From the NCBI GenBank assembly GCA_038503065.1, contig JBCAMK010000001.1, positions 3,410,001 through 3,474,000 on the forward strand: a stretch of DNA of 64,000 bases. The letters run 5' to 3'. Made by a program: the position numbers and the translations under genes. Positions 38,310 through 51,192 of the stretch are shown piece after piece (position 1 is the stretch's first letter; each line of letters opens with the position of its first letter). The notes beneath the pieces are model-generated. The model worked only from the letters and a program-made list of their open reading frames with translations. It did not search any database and was not told the DNA's origin. This DNA comes from Paragyromitra xinjiangensis (lineage: Eukaryota; Ascomycota; Pezizomycetes; Pezizales; Discinaceae).

Positions 38310-39728
38310 ATGGCTCAACCTGGACCCTCCACTGCACAGTCCCTCTTTGATACTGGCCCTCAGGGCCTCACCACCGACTCACAATATCAGGATGAAGCTC
38401 TAATGCATGAACTCCCTGACGATTCCACCCCCAACTGGCTCCGCGACTTCTCTGCTACAGAGGACTACATGCCCGAAATCCCCGACGATGGCAATACTGA
38501 GCAATTCACAACCTGGCTCCTGAAATCCAGCTTTGCTCGCCTCAATTCTCAAACGGAGGAAAACAATACCCTCCTTCTCGCCAAAGTAGCCAGGCAGGAA
38601 AACGACATCCTCAGGCTCACGGATCAAACCAAGATCCTTCAGGAGATGGTCGGCAAACTTTCCACCACCCTCAACAACATGGCCAGATCACTTCAAACCA
38701 TTGACAAAAACACCGCCCAACCTGCCCGCACCGCCGCACCTGCCAGCAATCAACAGCAGAAACCAGTACAAACGGCGCAAAAACCCCACATCCCCCTGCT
38801 AAACAATGGCAAACCCATGACCTATGCTCAAGCAGCCAACGCTCCCACAGACCCATTCACCAAAGTCAGCAAGGGCAACAAGAAAAAGAAGGCCCTCCCC
38901 CCCAAACTATTTCAACCACAATTCACGGCCATAAACCGTCAAATCGTCTTGGAAACCTCAGGCGACCTCCCCCCAGCCCTCACCAACAACTCCTTACTCG
39001 CCGCCATAAATAAGGAGCTCGCCCCACGCAATACTTCCATCCTCATCTGCACTAAAACTGCAAGACACAACTTCGTGCTCACCACACGCCCCGACGAGTC
39101 CGCTGAACAAATATGCTCAGCCTACTCCAAAGAGATCGAAACAGCTTGCACCCTGCTACAAATCCCTCTCTCCGAAGCTCGACCTAACTCCAAATGGTCC
39201 AAATTCATTATTCACGGCATCCCTACCAAAGCAACCATGACGGAGGTAGCAGAACAAATGGCCATTTCGGTCCCCACTTTCACCCTCGCCCAAGTTCCCA
39301 GATGGCTCACCACTCCAGAAGCAAGAGCCAGCAAGACCCACTCCGCCATCGTCATTGCCCTCCCCCAAAAATTCACCATGGAAACCCTCGGTCTTCACCA
39401 GATCCCACTTTTCAATTCGTTCTGTCGCATACAGGAATATATTGCCGTCTCTCCCACCACCCAATGCCGCAAATGCCAGGAATTCGGACATTATCAACAA
39501 ACCTGTAAAAAAGACTTCAAATGCGCAATTTGCGCTGAAGCCCACGAAACCATCAAGCACCCTTGCGCTACAGCAGGCTGCCCAACTGGCACCAAATGCA
39601 CCCACCCACCCATCCACTGCACCAACTGCAATCAAGGCCACAAAGCCTACGAACGCAAAGTCTGCATCGCATACACCAAGCTCACTGAGAGCCTCAAATC
39701 CTCCCGAACTAATAACATCAACGCTTAA
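38310..39728 (+). CDS. LINE C1 ORF1, zinc-knuckle protein
   Basis: 472 residues from the first in-frame ATG (MAQPGPSTAQSLFDTG). N-terminal acidic segment, possible coiled coil (LRLTDQTKILQEMVGKLSTT), ORF1 core (TARHNFVLTTRPDESAEQ; RWLTTPEARASKTHSAIV) and Cys/His clusters CRKCQEFGHYQQTC, CAICAEAHETIKHPC and CTNCNQGHKAYERKVC. The frame is open upstream to 37989 with no ATG, and differences between array copies there are mostly synonymous. The real start is therefore probably a near-cognate codon about 100 codons upstream. It ends TAATG, sharing the A with the ORF2 start. Confidence 0.9.
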   Translation: MAQPGPSTAQSLFDTGPQGLTTDSQYQDEALMHELPDDSTPNWLRDFSATEDYMPEIPDDGNTEQFTTWLLKSSFARLNSQTEENNTLLLAKVARQENDILRLTDQTKILQEMVGKLSTTLNNMARSLQTIDKNTAQPARTAAPASNQQQKPVQTAQKPHIPLLNNGKPMTYAQAANAPTDPFTKVSKGNKKKKALPPKLFQPQFTAINRQIVLETSGDLPPALTNNSLLAAINKELAPRNTSILICTKTARHNFVLTTRPDESAEQICSAYSKEIETACTLLQIPLSEARPNSKWSKFIIHGIPTKATMTEVAEQMAISVPTFTLAQVPRWLTTPEARASKTHSAIVIALPQKFTMETLGLHQIPLFNSFCRIQEYIAVSPTTQCRKCQEFGHYQQTCKKDFKCAICAEAHETIKHPCATAGCPTGTKCTHPPIHCTNCNQGHKAYERKVCIAYTKLTESLKSSRTNNINA

Positions 39729-42700
39729 TGGAGACACAACCTCTCACAACAGGCATAGCCATGGTACAGCAGCTGAACTGCGCCAAAGGACAGGCCTCCA
39801 CTCTTTCAGCTATCTCACACTTCGATCATTCTCAACACATCCTTATCCTCATGCTACAGGAACCATGGCTCGACCATAATGCATTCCCACCTAATTCCAG
39901 AACTGCGGACGCATATTATCCCTCCCCGTCACCCAAAGTTATTATTTATATTAAGAAAAATCTAAAAAAACACAAAAATAATTACCACACTCTCACCCAA
40001 TCCCAACATAATTTCTATTCTTATTAAGATTCCTCATCTCACATTCGAGATCTGTAACATCTACATACAACCCCGCAGCAGCGCCAATAATCATCACCTT
40101 CCGCTCTTTTCTCATCACTTTCATCAAAACACAATTCTAGCAGGGGACTTCAACCTACACCACCCTTGGTGGTATGGTCCCATCTCCGAAAACTATCAAC
40201 ATCTTTTCTCGCACCGCATCACATTAACGGAACAAATCATAAATTGGCTCGATACCAACAACTTCCACCTCCTTAACAAACCAGGAATCTTCACCCACTT
40301 CCCCAGAAATGGACAAAGACCCAGCATCTTTGATCTCACCATGGTAAGAGGCTTCACTGATACCTGTGGACCCTGGTCAGCCCCCCCCAATTGTCCACAC
40401 AACTCCGATCACGTTTCCCTACACACCACACTCTACATCCACCCTCCAGAATATTCCAGCCGACGGCTTTATTCCAAAACAAATTGGCCCCTCTTCCACA
40501 ACATCATCCAGGAAGCAGCCATTCCCTTCAACTACTCCAACGAAGAGAGAGCCAATTCCACACTCACGCTCATCACAAACACCATCAACCTGGCCATAGA
40601 GTCAACAGTACCCCTGTCCAAACCTCGACCATATTCCAAATCCTGGTGGACACCCAATCTCAAATCCCTAAAAAGAAAACTCTCATGGGCCGAAACACAA
40701 GCACGAAAACCCAATGCCCTTCCTCACTGGCGAACCCTTGCCAACTCCACAAGGAAAGAATACAAAACCGAAATCATGCTAGCCAAATGGGACCATTGGC
40801 ACCGCACCCTCAAAGATATAACCCCCAGCTCTGCCTGGAATCTCATGAACAGGAGCACTGCACGCAATAAGCCCAACATCCCTCCAATTGAAAAGCAAAA
40901 AAGTAATGAAGAAATTGGCAAAGCCTTTCGTCGCACCTTCTTTCCCCCACAACCTACCCCACCTGATTTCCCTCCAAACTTTTTACCCCCTCCCTCCACC
41001 AGTACCGAATTCCTCCCTTTGCTAGTCACAGAAAAGGAAATTGAATCCCTTCTTCAAAAATCCAACACACGCACCGCAGTCGGTCCGGATGGGATCAATT
41101 ACATCACTCTCAGGGAGGTACATCGTGCCCGCCCCTCCATCCTCACTTCCCTCTTCAACAACCTTCTGCGCTTAGGGATCATGCCAACACCTTGGAAAAT
41201 AACCCATTGTGTCCCCATTCCCAAATCCAACAAAGCGGATTATTCATCCCCCAAAAGCTACCGTCCCGTATCACTTCTCTCTTGCTTTGGCAAACTCCTA
41301 GAGAAAATCGTCGCCAGAAAACTTGAAATTTGTGCAACAATAAACGGCGCAATTCAACCACATCACACAGGAGCAAGAACCGGCGTTTCCGCCACCGATT
41401 CCCTCCATCTCATCCTCACACCGGCACAAAGGCAACTGCTGATACCTGTCCCACACAACGATAAAAGAGCCATAAAACGCCCCTCCTGCCCTTCCATTCT
41501 AGCGACGGACATTGATGGTGCATTTAACTGCGTCTCGCATCCCCACCTCATAAGAATTCTGGAACATTATACCTTTCCACAATGGTGCATCAAATGGATA
41601 CAAAGTTTCACTTCCAACCGCACACTTGCCTTCCGGATCAATAACGAACTGGAAGCACCTCAACCCTTAACAGTGGGCCTTCCCCAAGGCTCCCCTCTCT
41701 CATCTATCGCCTTCGTCATATATGCTGCGGCATTGGACCCCCTCAATCCACACCCTTCTGAAATTTCCACCATTTACATAGACGATGACACTGCCCTACA
41801 AATGAGCAAGAAACCTGCCTTCGCCACCATACGCCTCGCAGAGAGACACAAGGCGAAGGAAAAACGAGCTTCCCATTTAAACATCAAATTTTCCGAACCG
41901 AAAACGGAATTGATTCACTTAATCACTCCCTTCACCAGCAACCCACCAATCCAAACCATATCACTATTTAATAAACAAATTTCACCCTCCCCTCATATCA
42001 AGGTCTTAGGCATATTACTTGACCAAAGACTTAATTTCCACTCACACTGCCAACAAGCCGCCTCACGCTTACGAACTTCCCTCTACCTGGTGAACAACCT
42101 AGTCAAAGACAAGGGTCCCACGCCCAATCTATTGCACCAACTCACCCTCACCATCATTCTTCCAGCAGCCCTATATGGTTCCGAGGTATGGTGGACTGGT
42201 TCGCAAAGTATTCTGGACAGACTCTCACTATCATACCACCGCGCCGCAAGGCTAATATCTGGCCTACCAAAATTCACTCCCATAAATAAACTACTACCTG
42301 AAGCTGGATTAGCCCCACTCAACCTACTACTCGACATGCGCACCCAGCTTTATGGACTACACATTCTCCGTAATCCTAAACATTGCCTACACAAGACGCT
42401 GTTACAGCACCTTCATCCCACCGAATTCAAAGGAACAGGACTCCAACGAGTTGGCTCCCTAATCGCCAGATTGCTAACTGGCGCCCCACTCGAAGACCTG
42501 TCCTTACCCACCCATCCTTTCTTGGCCTCATCCCACATACATATTCAAGGCACCAAACAATCTGCCTCCCTAACTCACATGGATTGGCTCCACAGCTTAG
42601 CCGACGCTTGGATTTTATATTCGGACGGTTCTCGCGCTGAAAACGGCATCACTGCCTCAGGTTGGAACATCCAACACATACAATATGGCATTACTACCTC

Positions 42701-43463
42701 CTCACACCAGGGCAACTGCAACCTGGGCCACCAATGCGAGAACGAAGACGCAGAAATACATGGCATTCAAGAAGCCTTATATTTCCTAATTCACAATTTA
42801 CCCGCTGACAATTCTACCATTTACCTTTGCATTGACAATCAAAACGCCCTATTATCACTTGCGGGTCATAGCACCTCCAATCGTCAATACCTAAAAGACA
42901 CCCTCGCACATATTTCCACACTAAATAACCTCAATTCTGAGGTCTTTGGCCGCTGGACCCCATCGCATACAAACATCCCCGGTAACGAAATAGCAGACCA
43001 AATGGCCAAACAAGGCCTTCATCTCGCACCATGCAAACATACTTGCACCACACTGGGATGGCTTCGCCTCCAGCCCAAACTCAACCTCCTCAAACTATGG
43101 CAACTCACAACTGAAATTCCTGTTGCCCTCCATCCTCCTCAAGTCGTACACTTCCTTCGCCGAAATCAGGCAAAAGCAATTTCCACCCTTCGCACTCAAC
43201 AAACCAAGGCGGATCCAAATCCCCTCACACCCCCTTTCCCATGCCAATGTGGGGCCATTAGCTCCTCTCCACATCTTGCCCTCGCTTGTCCATTAAACGG
43301 CACTACTCGCCCAAATTGGGGCAACGATTGGTATTCAGCTATCATTCTCAATATGAATCATATTGACCTCTTGCACTTCATTCGCGAAAACAATATGGCT
43401 ATCATTTCAACGAATAAATACCTCTATGGCGTATCCAATACGAATCTGCTAGATATAAATTGA
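39728..43463 (+). pseudogene. LINE C1 ORF2, one-base frameshift
   Basis: Starts METQPLTTGIAMVQQLNCAKG. A run of seven A (39964-39970), where the other copies have six, shifts the frame inside the endonuclease. The rest reads on in the new frame to 43463 without a stop. Reverse transcriptase (YIDDD), RNase H (LYSDGSRAENG, CIDNQNAL) and the C-terminal knuckle (CQCGAISSSPHLALAC) are otherwise whole. A single-base defect, so this copy is young or recently active. Confidence 0.9.
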
Positions 43464-43736
43464 TCATAAGGCAATCCGGGCGGGGGAAATTTTTCTTTTG
43501 TATCCAGTTGGTTTAAGTTCGGTTATGACATTTCCTTATATTATATTTTATTTTGTTTAGTTGGTTTGGTTGTTTGGTTATGTTTATGTCTTTGTATTTC
43601 TTTTATGTCATGTTGCGTTTACGGGGTAGCTGAGGTTGGCGGTGGATGAGACCATGTATTTCATATACGCGTGTCATTCAGTAGCTAGTTAGGTTAGCGA
43701 CTGTCTAAAATTAAATGAAATTGGAAATTGGAAATT
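43464..43736 (+). other. LINE C1 3' UTR and tail
   Basis: Starts GATCATAAGGCAATCCGGGCGGGGG, then a T-rich stretch, then TTGGCGGTGGATGAGACC, ACGCGTGTCATTCAGTAGC, and the AAATTGG tail. The same parts occur in the same order in C2, C3, C4. Confidence 0.8.
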
Positions 43737-44055
43737 GGACCTCATCCTGCACGAGCAAAAAGATCCCTGCAAAACTCCAATTCTACGTTGCAACGGCGTT
43801 ACACACTGCAAAAAGTCTTTAACTCTTCGGCTTCATTTCTCACCACTTCCCCGCACTCGCACCTTTTCATCGGGCACTCTGCCCCAAATCATCCTGGATC
43901 CGCCCCAAACTCCTCCCAGGAGATCTCGCACACCCTCCCCATCTCCTGTGAAGCTGGTGACCTTCGGCACCAACTTCACCCTCCCCCTCATTGGCAAGAA
44001 AAGAACCCTCTCAAACCCTTCCCCAGCTCCCGCTCGCTCAGGTTCACCCACCAAG

Positions 44056-45474
44056 ATGGCACAACCTGGACCCTCTACCGCGCAGTCCCTCTTCGACACT
44101 GGCCCTCAGGGCCTTTCCACAGATTCACAATACATCGACGAAGCTCTAATGCAGGAGCTCCCTGATGATTCCACCCCCAACTGGCTCCGTGAATTTTCAA
44201 TTACGGAAGACTACATGCCGGAAATCCCTGATGAAGGCAACACCGAGCAATATACAGCCTGGCTACTAAAATCCAGCTTTGCACGCCTCAACACGCAAAC
44301 TGAGGAAAACAACACCCATCTCCTCGCCAAAGTAGCCATGCAGGAGAATGACATCCTCAGGCTCACGGATCAAACAAAGATCCTTCAAGAAATGGTCGGA
44401 AAGCTATCCACCACCCTTAACAACATGGCCAGATCACTTCAAACCATCGACAAGAACACCTCCCAACCTGCCCGCACCTCCACACCTGCCAGCAACCAAC
44501 AACAAAAACCACCCCAAACAGCCCAAAAACCTCAGGCCCCACTGCTAAACAATGGCAAACCCATGACCTACGCTCAAGCAGCCAACGCCTCCGCAGATCC
44601 ATTCATCAAAGTCAACAAGGGCAACAAGAAGAAGAAGGCCCTCCCCCCCAAGCTCTTCCAACCCCAATTTACGGCAATTAATCGCCAAATCATACTGGAA
44701 ACCTCCAGTGACCTTCCCCCAGCTCTTACCAACAATTCCCTCCTCGCCGCTATCAACAAGGAACTCGCCCCACGGAACACATCAATCCTTATCTGCACCA
44801 AAACCGCAAGACATAACTTTGTCCTCACCACTCGCCCTGACGAATCTGCCTAACAAATCTGCTTGGCCTATAACAAAGAAATTGAAACAGCCTGCACCCT
44901 GCTCAACATCCCCCTCTCTGAAGCTCGACCGAACTCCAAATGGTCCAAATTTATCATCCATGGCATCCCCACCAAAAACACCATGGCCGAAGTGACAGAG
45001 CAAATGTCCATTTCAGTCCCTACTTTCACCCTCGCCCAAGTCCCCAGATGGCTCACCACACCGGAAGCAAGAGCCAACAAAACTCACTCAGCCATCGTCA
45101 TCGCACTTCCCCAGAAATTCACAATGGAAACCCTAGGTCTTCATCAAATCCCCCTGTTTAATTCATTTTGCCGCATTCAGGAATATATCGCTGTTTCCCC
45201 CACCACCCAATGCCGAAAGTGTCAAGAATTCGGCCACCATCAACAAACTTGCAAAAAGGACTTCAAATGTGCGATTTGCGCAGAAGCCCACGAAACCATA
45301 AAACACCCCTGCACTTCAACAGGATGCCCGGCTGGAACTAAATGCACCCATCCACCCATTCGTTGCGCCAACTGCAACCAAGGACACAAAGCTTATGAAC
45401 GCAAGGTCTGCATCGCATACACTAGGCTCACTGAGAGCCTTAAATCCTCCAGAATTAACACTACCAACGCTTAA
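44056..45474 (+). pseudogene. LINE C2 ORF1, one nonsense codon
   Basis: Same protein as C1 ORF1 from ATG 44056. TAA at 44851-44853 replaces the Glu codon of DESAEQIC, between the core and the basic RWLTT region; the frame continues cleanly to 45474. The truncated product would lack all Cys/His clusters. Confidence 0.9.
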
Positions 45475-48400
45475 TGGAGGCACAACCTCCCACAACAGGC
45501 ATAGCCATGGTACAGCAGCTGAACTGCGCCAAAGGACAGGCCTCTACCTTTTCAGTCATCTCCTCCTTTGATCATTCTCAACACATCCTTATTCTTATGC
45601 TACAGGAACCATGGCTTGACCATAATTCACTCCCACCTAATTCCAAAACGGCGGACGCATATTATCCTTCCTCTTCACCTAAGGTCATTATTTATATCAA
45701 GAAAAACCTAAAAAACACAAAAATAATCACCACACTTTCGCCCAATCCCAACATTATCTCAATCCTCATAAAGATTCCCCATCTTACTCTTGAGATCTGC
45801 AACATATATATTCAACCACGCAGCAGCTCCAATGATTACCACCTCCCACTCCTTTCACATCATTTCCATCAGAATACAATCCTCGCAGGGGATTTCAACC
45901 TCCACCACCCGTGGTGGTATGGCCCCATTACTGAAAATTATCAACATCTTTTCTCACACCGCATTGCGTTAACAGAACAAATCACAAACTGGCTGGAAAC
46001 TAACAACTTCCGCCTCCTCAACAAACCAGGCATCCTAACCCACTTTCCTAGGAATGGACAAAGACCCTCCATCGTCGATCTCACCATGATAAGAGGTCTC
46101 ACTGATAACTGTGGACCCTGGTCAGCCCCCCCTAATTGCCCACATAACTCTGATCATGAATCCCTAAACACCACACTCTATATTCACCCTCCGGAATATT
46201 CCAGCCGACGTTTATTTTCTAAAACAAACTGGCCCCTATTCCACAATATCATCCAAGAAGCAGCCATTCCATTTAATTATTCTAATGAGGAGAAAGCCAA
46301 CCTCACCCTCACCCACATTACAAACACGATTAATCTAGCCATAGACTTAACGGTACCCCTCTCCAAACCTCGACCCTACTCCAAATCCTGGTGGACACCC
46401 AACCTCAAAGCCCTGAAAAGGAAACTTTCATGGGCAGAATCACGAGCACGAAAACCCAACGCCCCTCCTCACTGGCGAATCCTCGCCAATTCCACAAGAA
46501 AAGAATACAAAACTGAAATCATGCTAGCCAAATGGGATCATTGGCATCGCACCCTCAAAGACATCACCCCTAGCTCTGCCTGGAACCTCATGAACAGAAG
46601 CACCGCACGCAACAAGCCCAATATCCCTCCTATCGAAAAACAAGAAACCAATGAGGAAATCAGCAAAGCCTTCCGCCATACTTTCTTCCCTCCTCAGAAT
46701 ATTCCACCTGATTTTCCCCCTAACTTTTTACCCCCCCCCTCCGCCAACACCGAATCTATTTCCTCCCTGGTCACGGAAGAGCAAATTGATTCCCTTCTCC
46801 AAAAATCAAATATGCGCACTGCAGTCGGCCCAGATGGGATCAACTACATCACACTCAGAGAAGTTCACCGCGCTCGCCCTTCCATTCTCACCTCTCTCTT
46901 CAACAACCTCCTTCGCATGGGCATCATGCCAGCTTCCTGGAAGATAACCCACTGTGTTCCTATCCCCAAATCAAACAAGGCGGACTACTCATCTCCCAAG
47001 AGCTACCGCCCTGTTTCTCTTCTCTCCTGCTTCGGCAAACTACTTGAGAAAATAGTTGCCCAAAAACTCGAAACATGCGCAACAATAAATGGCGCCATTC
47101 AATCACACCACACAGGAGCCAGGACAGGCATTTCTGCCACCGACTCCCTTCACTTCATCCTCACCCTCGCACAAAGACAACTGTTGATACCCGTTCCACA
47201 CAACGATAAAAGGGCAATAAAACGCCCCTCCCGCCCTTCCATCTTGGCAACGGACATCGACGGAGCATTCAACTGCGTATCCCATCCCCATTTAATAAAA
47301 ATCTTGAAGCATTACACCTTTCCCCCATGGTGCATCAAATGGATGTAAAGCTTCACTTCCAATCGCACACTCGCCTTCCGAATCAACAACGAACTGGAAG
47401 CACCCCAACCACTTACTGTTGGTCTACCACAAGGCTCACCACTCTCATCCATTGCATTTGTCATTTACGCTGCAGCACTTGACCCACTCACCCCACATCC
47501 TTCCGAAATTTCTACCATCTATATAGATGATGACACCGCTTTACAAATGAGCAAGAAACCCGCCTTCGCCACCATACGTTTAGCAGAAAGACATATGGCA
47601 AAGGAGAAACGGGCCTCCTATCTCAACATCAAATTCTCCGAGCCCAAAACGGAGTTAATCCATCTCATCACTCCCTTCACCAGTCAACCACCAACCCAGG
47701 CCGTAACATTAAACAACAAAGAATTTTCCCCCTCGCCTCACATAAAAGTCTTAGGTATCATACTAGACCAAAGACTCAATTTTCATGCACATTGTCAACA
47801 AGCTTCCTCTCGCCTACGTACCTCCCTATACCTGATAAACAACCTAGTCAAGGACAAGGGACCCACTCCTAACCTCCTCCACCAACTCACCCTCACCAAC
47901 ATTCTCCCAGCAGCCTTATATGGCTCCGAGGTATGGTGGACCGGATCACAAAGCATCCTAGACAGACTCTCGCCAGCATATCATCGTGCCGCAAGGCTAA
48001 TATCTGGCCTTTCGAAATTCACTCCCATACACAAGCTATTACCCGAAGCCGGGCTAGCCCCACTCCACCTCTTACTCGACATGCGCACACAACATTATGG
48101 ACTCCGCATTCTCCGTAATCCTAAACACCCCCTACACCACACATTATTACAACACCTTCATCCCACCGATTTTAAAGGCACTGGTCTCCAGCGGGTTGGC
48201 TCCCTAATCGCTAGATTGCTTACCGGTGCCCCACTTGAAGACCTTTCCCTACCCATCCACCCATTCCTACATCCATCCCACATACACATCCAAGGCTCCA
48301 AACAATCTGCTTCTCTAACTCATATGGATTGGTTACACGGCTTAGTAGATGCCTGGATCTTATACTCTGATGGCTCCCGAGCCGAAAGTGGCATCACCGC

Positions 48401-49208
48401 CTCAGGCTGGAACATTCAGCACATCCAATATAGGATTACCACCTCCTCTCACCAGGGCAATTGCAACCTGGGACATCAGTGCGAAAACGAGGATGCGGAA
48501 ATACACGGCATTCAAGAAGCCCTAAACTTCTTAATTCACAATTTACCCGCAGATAACTCCACCATCTACCTTTGTGTTGACAATCAAAACGCTCTTCTAT
48601 CCCTTTCGGGTAGTAGCACCTCTAACCGCCAATACTTAAAAGACACGCTGGCACACATATCCACACTGAATAATTTAAATTCAGAAGTTTTCGGCCGATG
48701 GACCCCATCCCACACAAACATTCCTGGTAACGAAATCGCGGATCAAATGGCCAAACAGGGCCTCTCCCTCCCACCATGTAAACATACCTGCACCACACTA
48801 GGCTGGCTCCGCCTTCAACCCAAATTCAATCTCCTCAAGTCATGGCAACTCACAACCGAAACCCCTGTGGCTCTCCATCCCCCTCCAGTCGTACGATTCC
48901 TTCGCCGTAACCAGGCGAAAGCAATATCCACCCTTCGCACTCAACAAACCAAGGCGGACCCAAATCCCCTTAATCCTCCTTCCACATGTCAATGTGGAGC
49001 CATTAATTCCTCTCCACATTTAGCCCTTGCTTGCCCACTAAATAGCATCACTCGACCGAATTGGGGACACGATTGGTACTCAGCCATCCTCCTTAACAAC
49101 AACCACATTGACCTCTTGCATTTCATCCGTGAGAACAATCTGGCCACGATTTCAACCAATAAATATCTCTATGGCATATCAAATACGAATTTGCTAAATA
49201 TAAATTGA
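45474..49208 (+). pseudogene. LINE C2 ORF2, one nonsense codon
   Basis: Starts at ATG 45474 in the TAATG overlap. TAA at 47346-47348 replaces the Gln of KWMQSFTSNR (CAA to TAA), just after the DIDGAFN block of the reverse transcriptase. Downstream the same frame continues through YIDDD, RNase H and knuckle to 49208. Endonuclease motifs GDFNLHHPWWYG and NSDHES are intact. Confidence 0.9.
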
Positions 49209-49457
49209 TCATAAGGCAATCCGGGCGGGGGAAGTTTTTCTTTTGTATCCGGTTGGTTTAAGTTCGGTTATAAAATTTCTTTGGATTATGATTTAATTGG
49301 TTCGGTTATGTTTATGTTTTGTATTTTTCTTTTTATGTTTATGGGGATGTTGAGGATGGCGGTGGATGAGACCATGTATTTCATATACGCGTGTCATTCA
49401 GTAGCTAGTTAGGTTAGCGACTGTCTAAAATTAAATGAAATTGGAAAATTGGAAATT
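49209..49457 (+). other. LINE C2 3' UTR and tail
   Basis: Same modules as the C1 3' UTR. The tail has one extra A (TTGGAAAATTGG), which puts an ATG (49435) in frame with the leader of C3. Confidence 0.8.
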
Positions 49458-49776
49458 GGACCTCATCCTGCACGAGCAAAAAGATCCCTGCAAAACTCCA
49501 ATTCTACGTTGCAACGGCGTTACACACTGCAAAAAGTCTTTAACTCTTCGGCTTCATTTCTCACCACTTCCCCGCACTCGGACCTTTCCATCGGGCGCCT
49601 TGCCCCAAATCATCCTGGATCCGCCCCAAACTCCTCCCAGGAGATCCCGCACACCATCCCCATCTCCTGTGAAGCTGGTGACCTTTGGCACCAACTTCAC
49701 CCTCCCCCTCATCGGCAAGAAAAGAACCCTCTCAAACCCTTCCCCAGCTCCCGCTCGATCAGGATCACCTACTAAG

Positions 49777-51192
49777 ATGGCACAACCTGGACCCTCTACC
49801 GCGCAGTCCCTCTTTGACACTGGTCCCCAGGGCCTTTCCACAGACTCACAATATATTGACGAAGCTCTAATGCAGGAGCTTCCTGATGATTCCACCCCCA
49901 ATTGGCTCCGTGAATTCTCCACCACCGAAGACTACATGCCGGAAATCCCTGATGAAGGCAACACCGAGCAATATACAGCCTGGCTACTAAAATCCAGCTT
50001 TGCACGCCTCAACACGCAAACTGAGGAAAACAACACCCATCTCCTCGCCAAAGTAGCCATGCAGGAGAAAGATATCCTCAGGCTCACGGATCAAACAAAG
50101 ATCCTCCAAGAAATGGTTGGAAAGCTATCCACCACCCTCAACAACATGGCTAGGTCTTTGCAAACCATCAACAAGAACACCAGCCAACCCTCCCGTACTC
50201 CTGCACCCGTCAACAACCAACAAAAGCCGCCCCAAACAGCCCAAAAACCTCAGGTCCCACTGTTAAACAATGGCAAGCCCATGACCTACGCTCAAGCAGC
50301 CAACGCCCCCGCAGATCCATTCACCAAAGTCAACAAAGGCAATAAGAAGAAGAAGGCCCTTCCTCCCAAGCTTTTTCAACCCCAGTTCACGGCAATTAAT
50401 CGCCAGATCATCCTTGAAACCTCTGGTGACCTTCCTCCAGCCCTCACCAACAATTCCCTCCTCGCCGCTATCAACAAGGAACTCGCCCCACGAAACACAT
50501 CCATCCTCATCTGCACCAAAACTGCAAGACGCGACTTTGTACTCACCACTCGCCCTGATGAATCTGCCGAACAAATCTGTTCGGCCTACAACAAAGAAAT
50601 CCGAACAGCCTGCACCTTGCTAAACATCCCTCTTTCCGAAGCTCGACCCAATTCTAAATGGTCCAAGTTCATCATCCATGGCATCCCCACCAAGAACACC
50701 ATGGCTGAAGTAGCGGAGCAAATGGCCATCTCAGTCCCCACTTTCACCCTCGCTCAAGTTCCCAGATGGCTTACCACACCGGAAGCACGAGCCAACAAAA
50801 CCCACTCAGCCATTGTCATCGCCCTACCCCAGAAATTCACCCTGGAGACCCTAGGTCTTCACCAAATTCCCCTCTTTAATTCGTTCTGCCGTATCCAAGA
50901 ATACATTGCTGTTTCCCCCACCACCCAATGCCGAAAGTGCCAAGAATTTGGCCACCACCAACAAACCTGCAAGAAGGACTTTAAATGTGCCATTTGCGCA
51001 GAAGCCCACGAAACCATAAAACACCCCTGCACTTCAGCAGGTTGCCCGGCTGGAACCAAGTGCACCCACCCTCCCATCCGCTGCGCAAACTGCAACCAAG
51101 GCCACAAAGCCTATGAGCGCAAAGTCTGCATCGCTTACACCAAGCTCACTGAGAGCCTTAAATCTTCCCGAATTAATACTACCAACGCTTAA
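49777..51192 (+). CDS. LINE C3 ORF1, zinc-knuckle protein
   Basis: 471 residues from ATG 49777 (MAQPGPSTAQ), intact to the TAATG junction. Same layout as C1 ORF1; clusters CRKCQEFGHHQQTC, CAICAEAHETIKHPC and CANCNQGHKAYERKVC. The conserved upstream leader here can be reached from an ATG at 49435 that lies in the tail of C2. A longer product of 585 residues, starting in the neighbour, is therefore possible for this copy only. Confidence 0.92.
   Translation: MAQPGPSTAQSLFDTGPQGLSTDSQYIDEALMQELPDDSTPNWLREFSTTEDYMPEIPDEGNTEQYTAWLLKSSFARLNTQTEENNTHLLAKVAMQEKDILRLTDQTKILQEMVGKLSTTLNNMARSLQTINKNTSQPSRTPAPVNNQQKPPQTAQKPQVPLLNNGKPMTYAQAANAPADPFTKVNKGNKKKKALPPKLFQPQFTAINRQIILETSGDLPPALTNNSLLAAINKELAPRNTSILICTKTARRDFVLTTRPDESAEQICSAYNKEIRTACTLLNIPLSEARPNSKWSKFIIHGIPTKNTMAEVAEQMAISVPTFTLAQVPRWLTTPEARANKTHSAIVIALPQKFTLETLGLHQIPLFNSFCRIQEYIAVSPTTQCRKCQEFGHHQQTCKKDFKCAICAEAHETIKHPCTSAGCPAGTKCTHPPIRCANCNQGHKAYERKVCIAYTKLTESLKSSRINTTNA

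Larger units (their letters stand above)
37991..43736 (+). mobile_element. LINE C1, full length, ORF2 frameshifted
   Basis: Unit of 5746 bases from 5' end GGACCTCATCC to its AAATTGG tail. ORF1 intact, ORF2 broken by one extra A. The upstream neighbour is the C0 tail, the downstream neighbour is C2, with no other DNA between. Confidence 0.9.
43737..49457 (+). mobile_element. LINE C2, full length, both ORFs broken
   Basis: Unit of 5721 bases, same structure as C1. One nonsense codon in each ORF. Confidence 0.9.
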
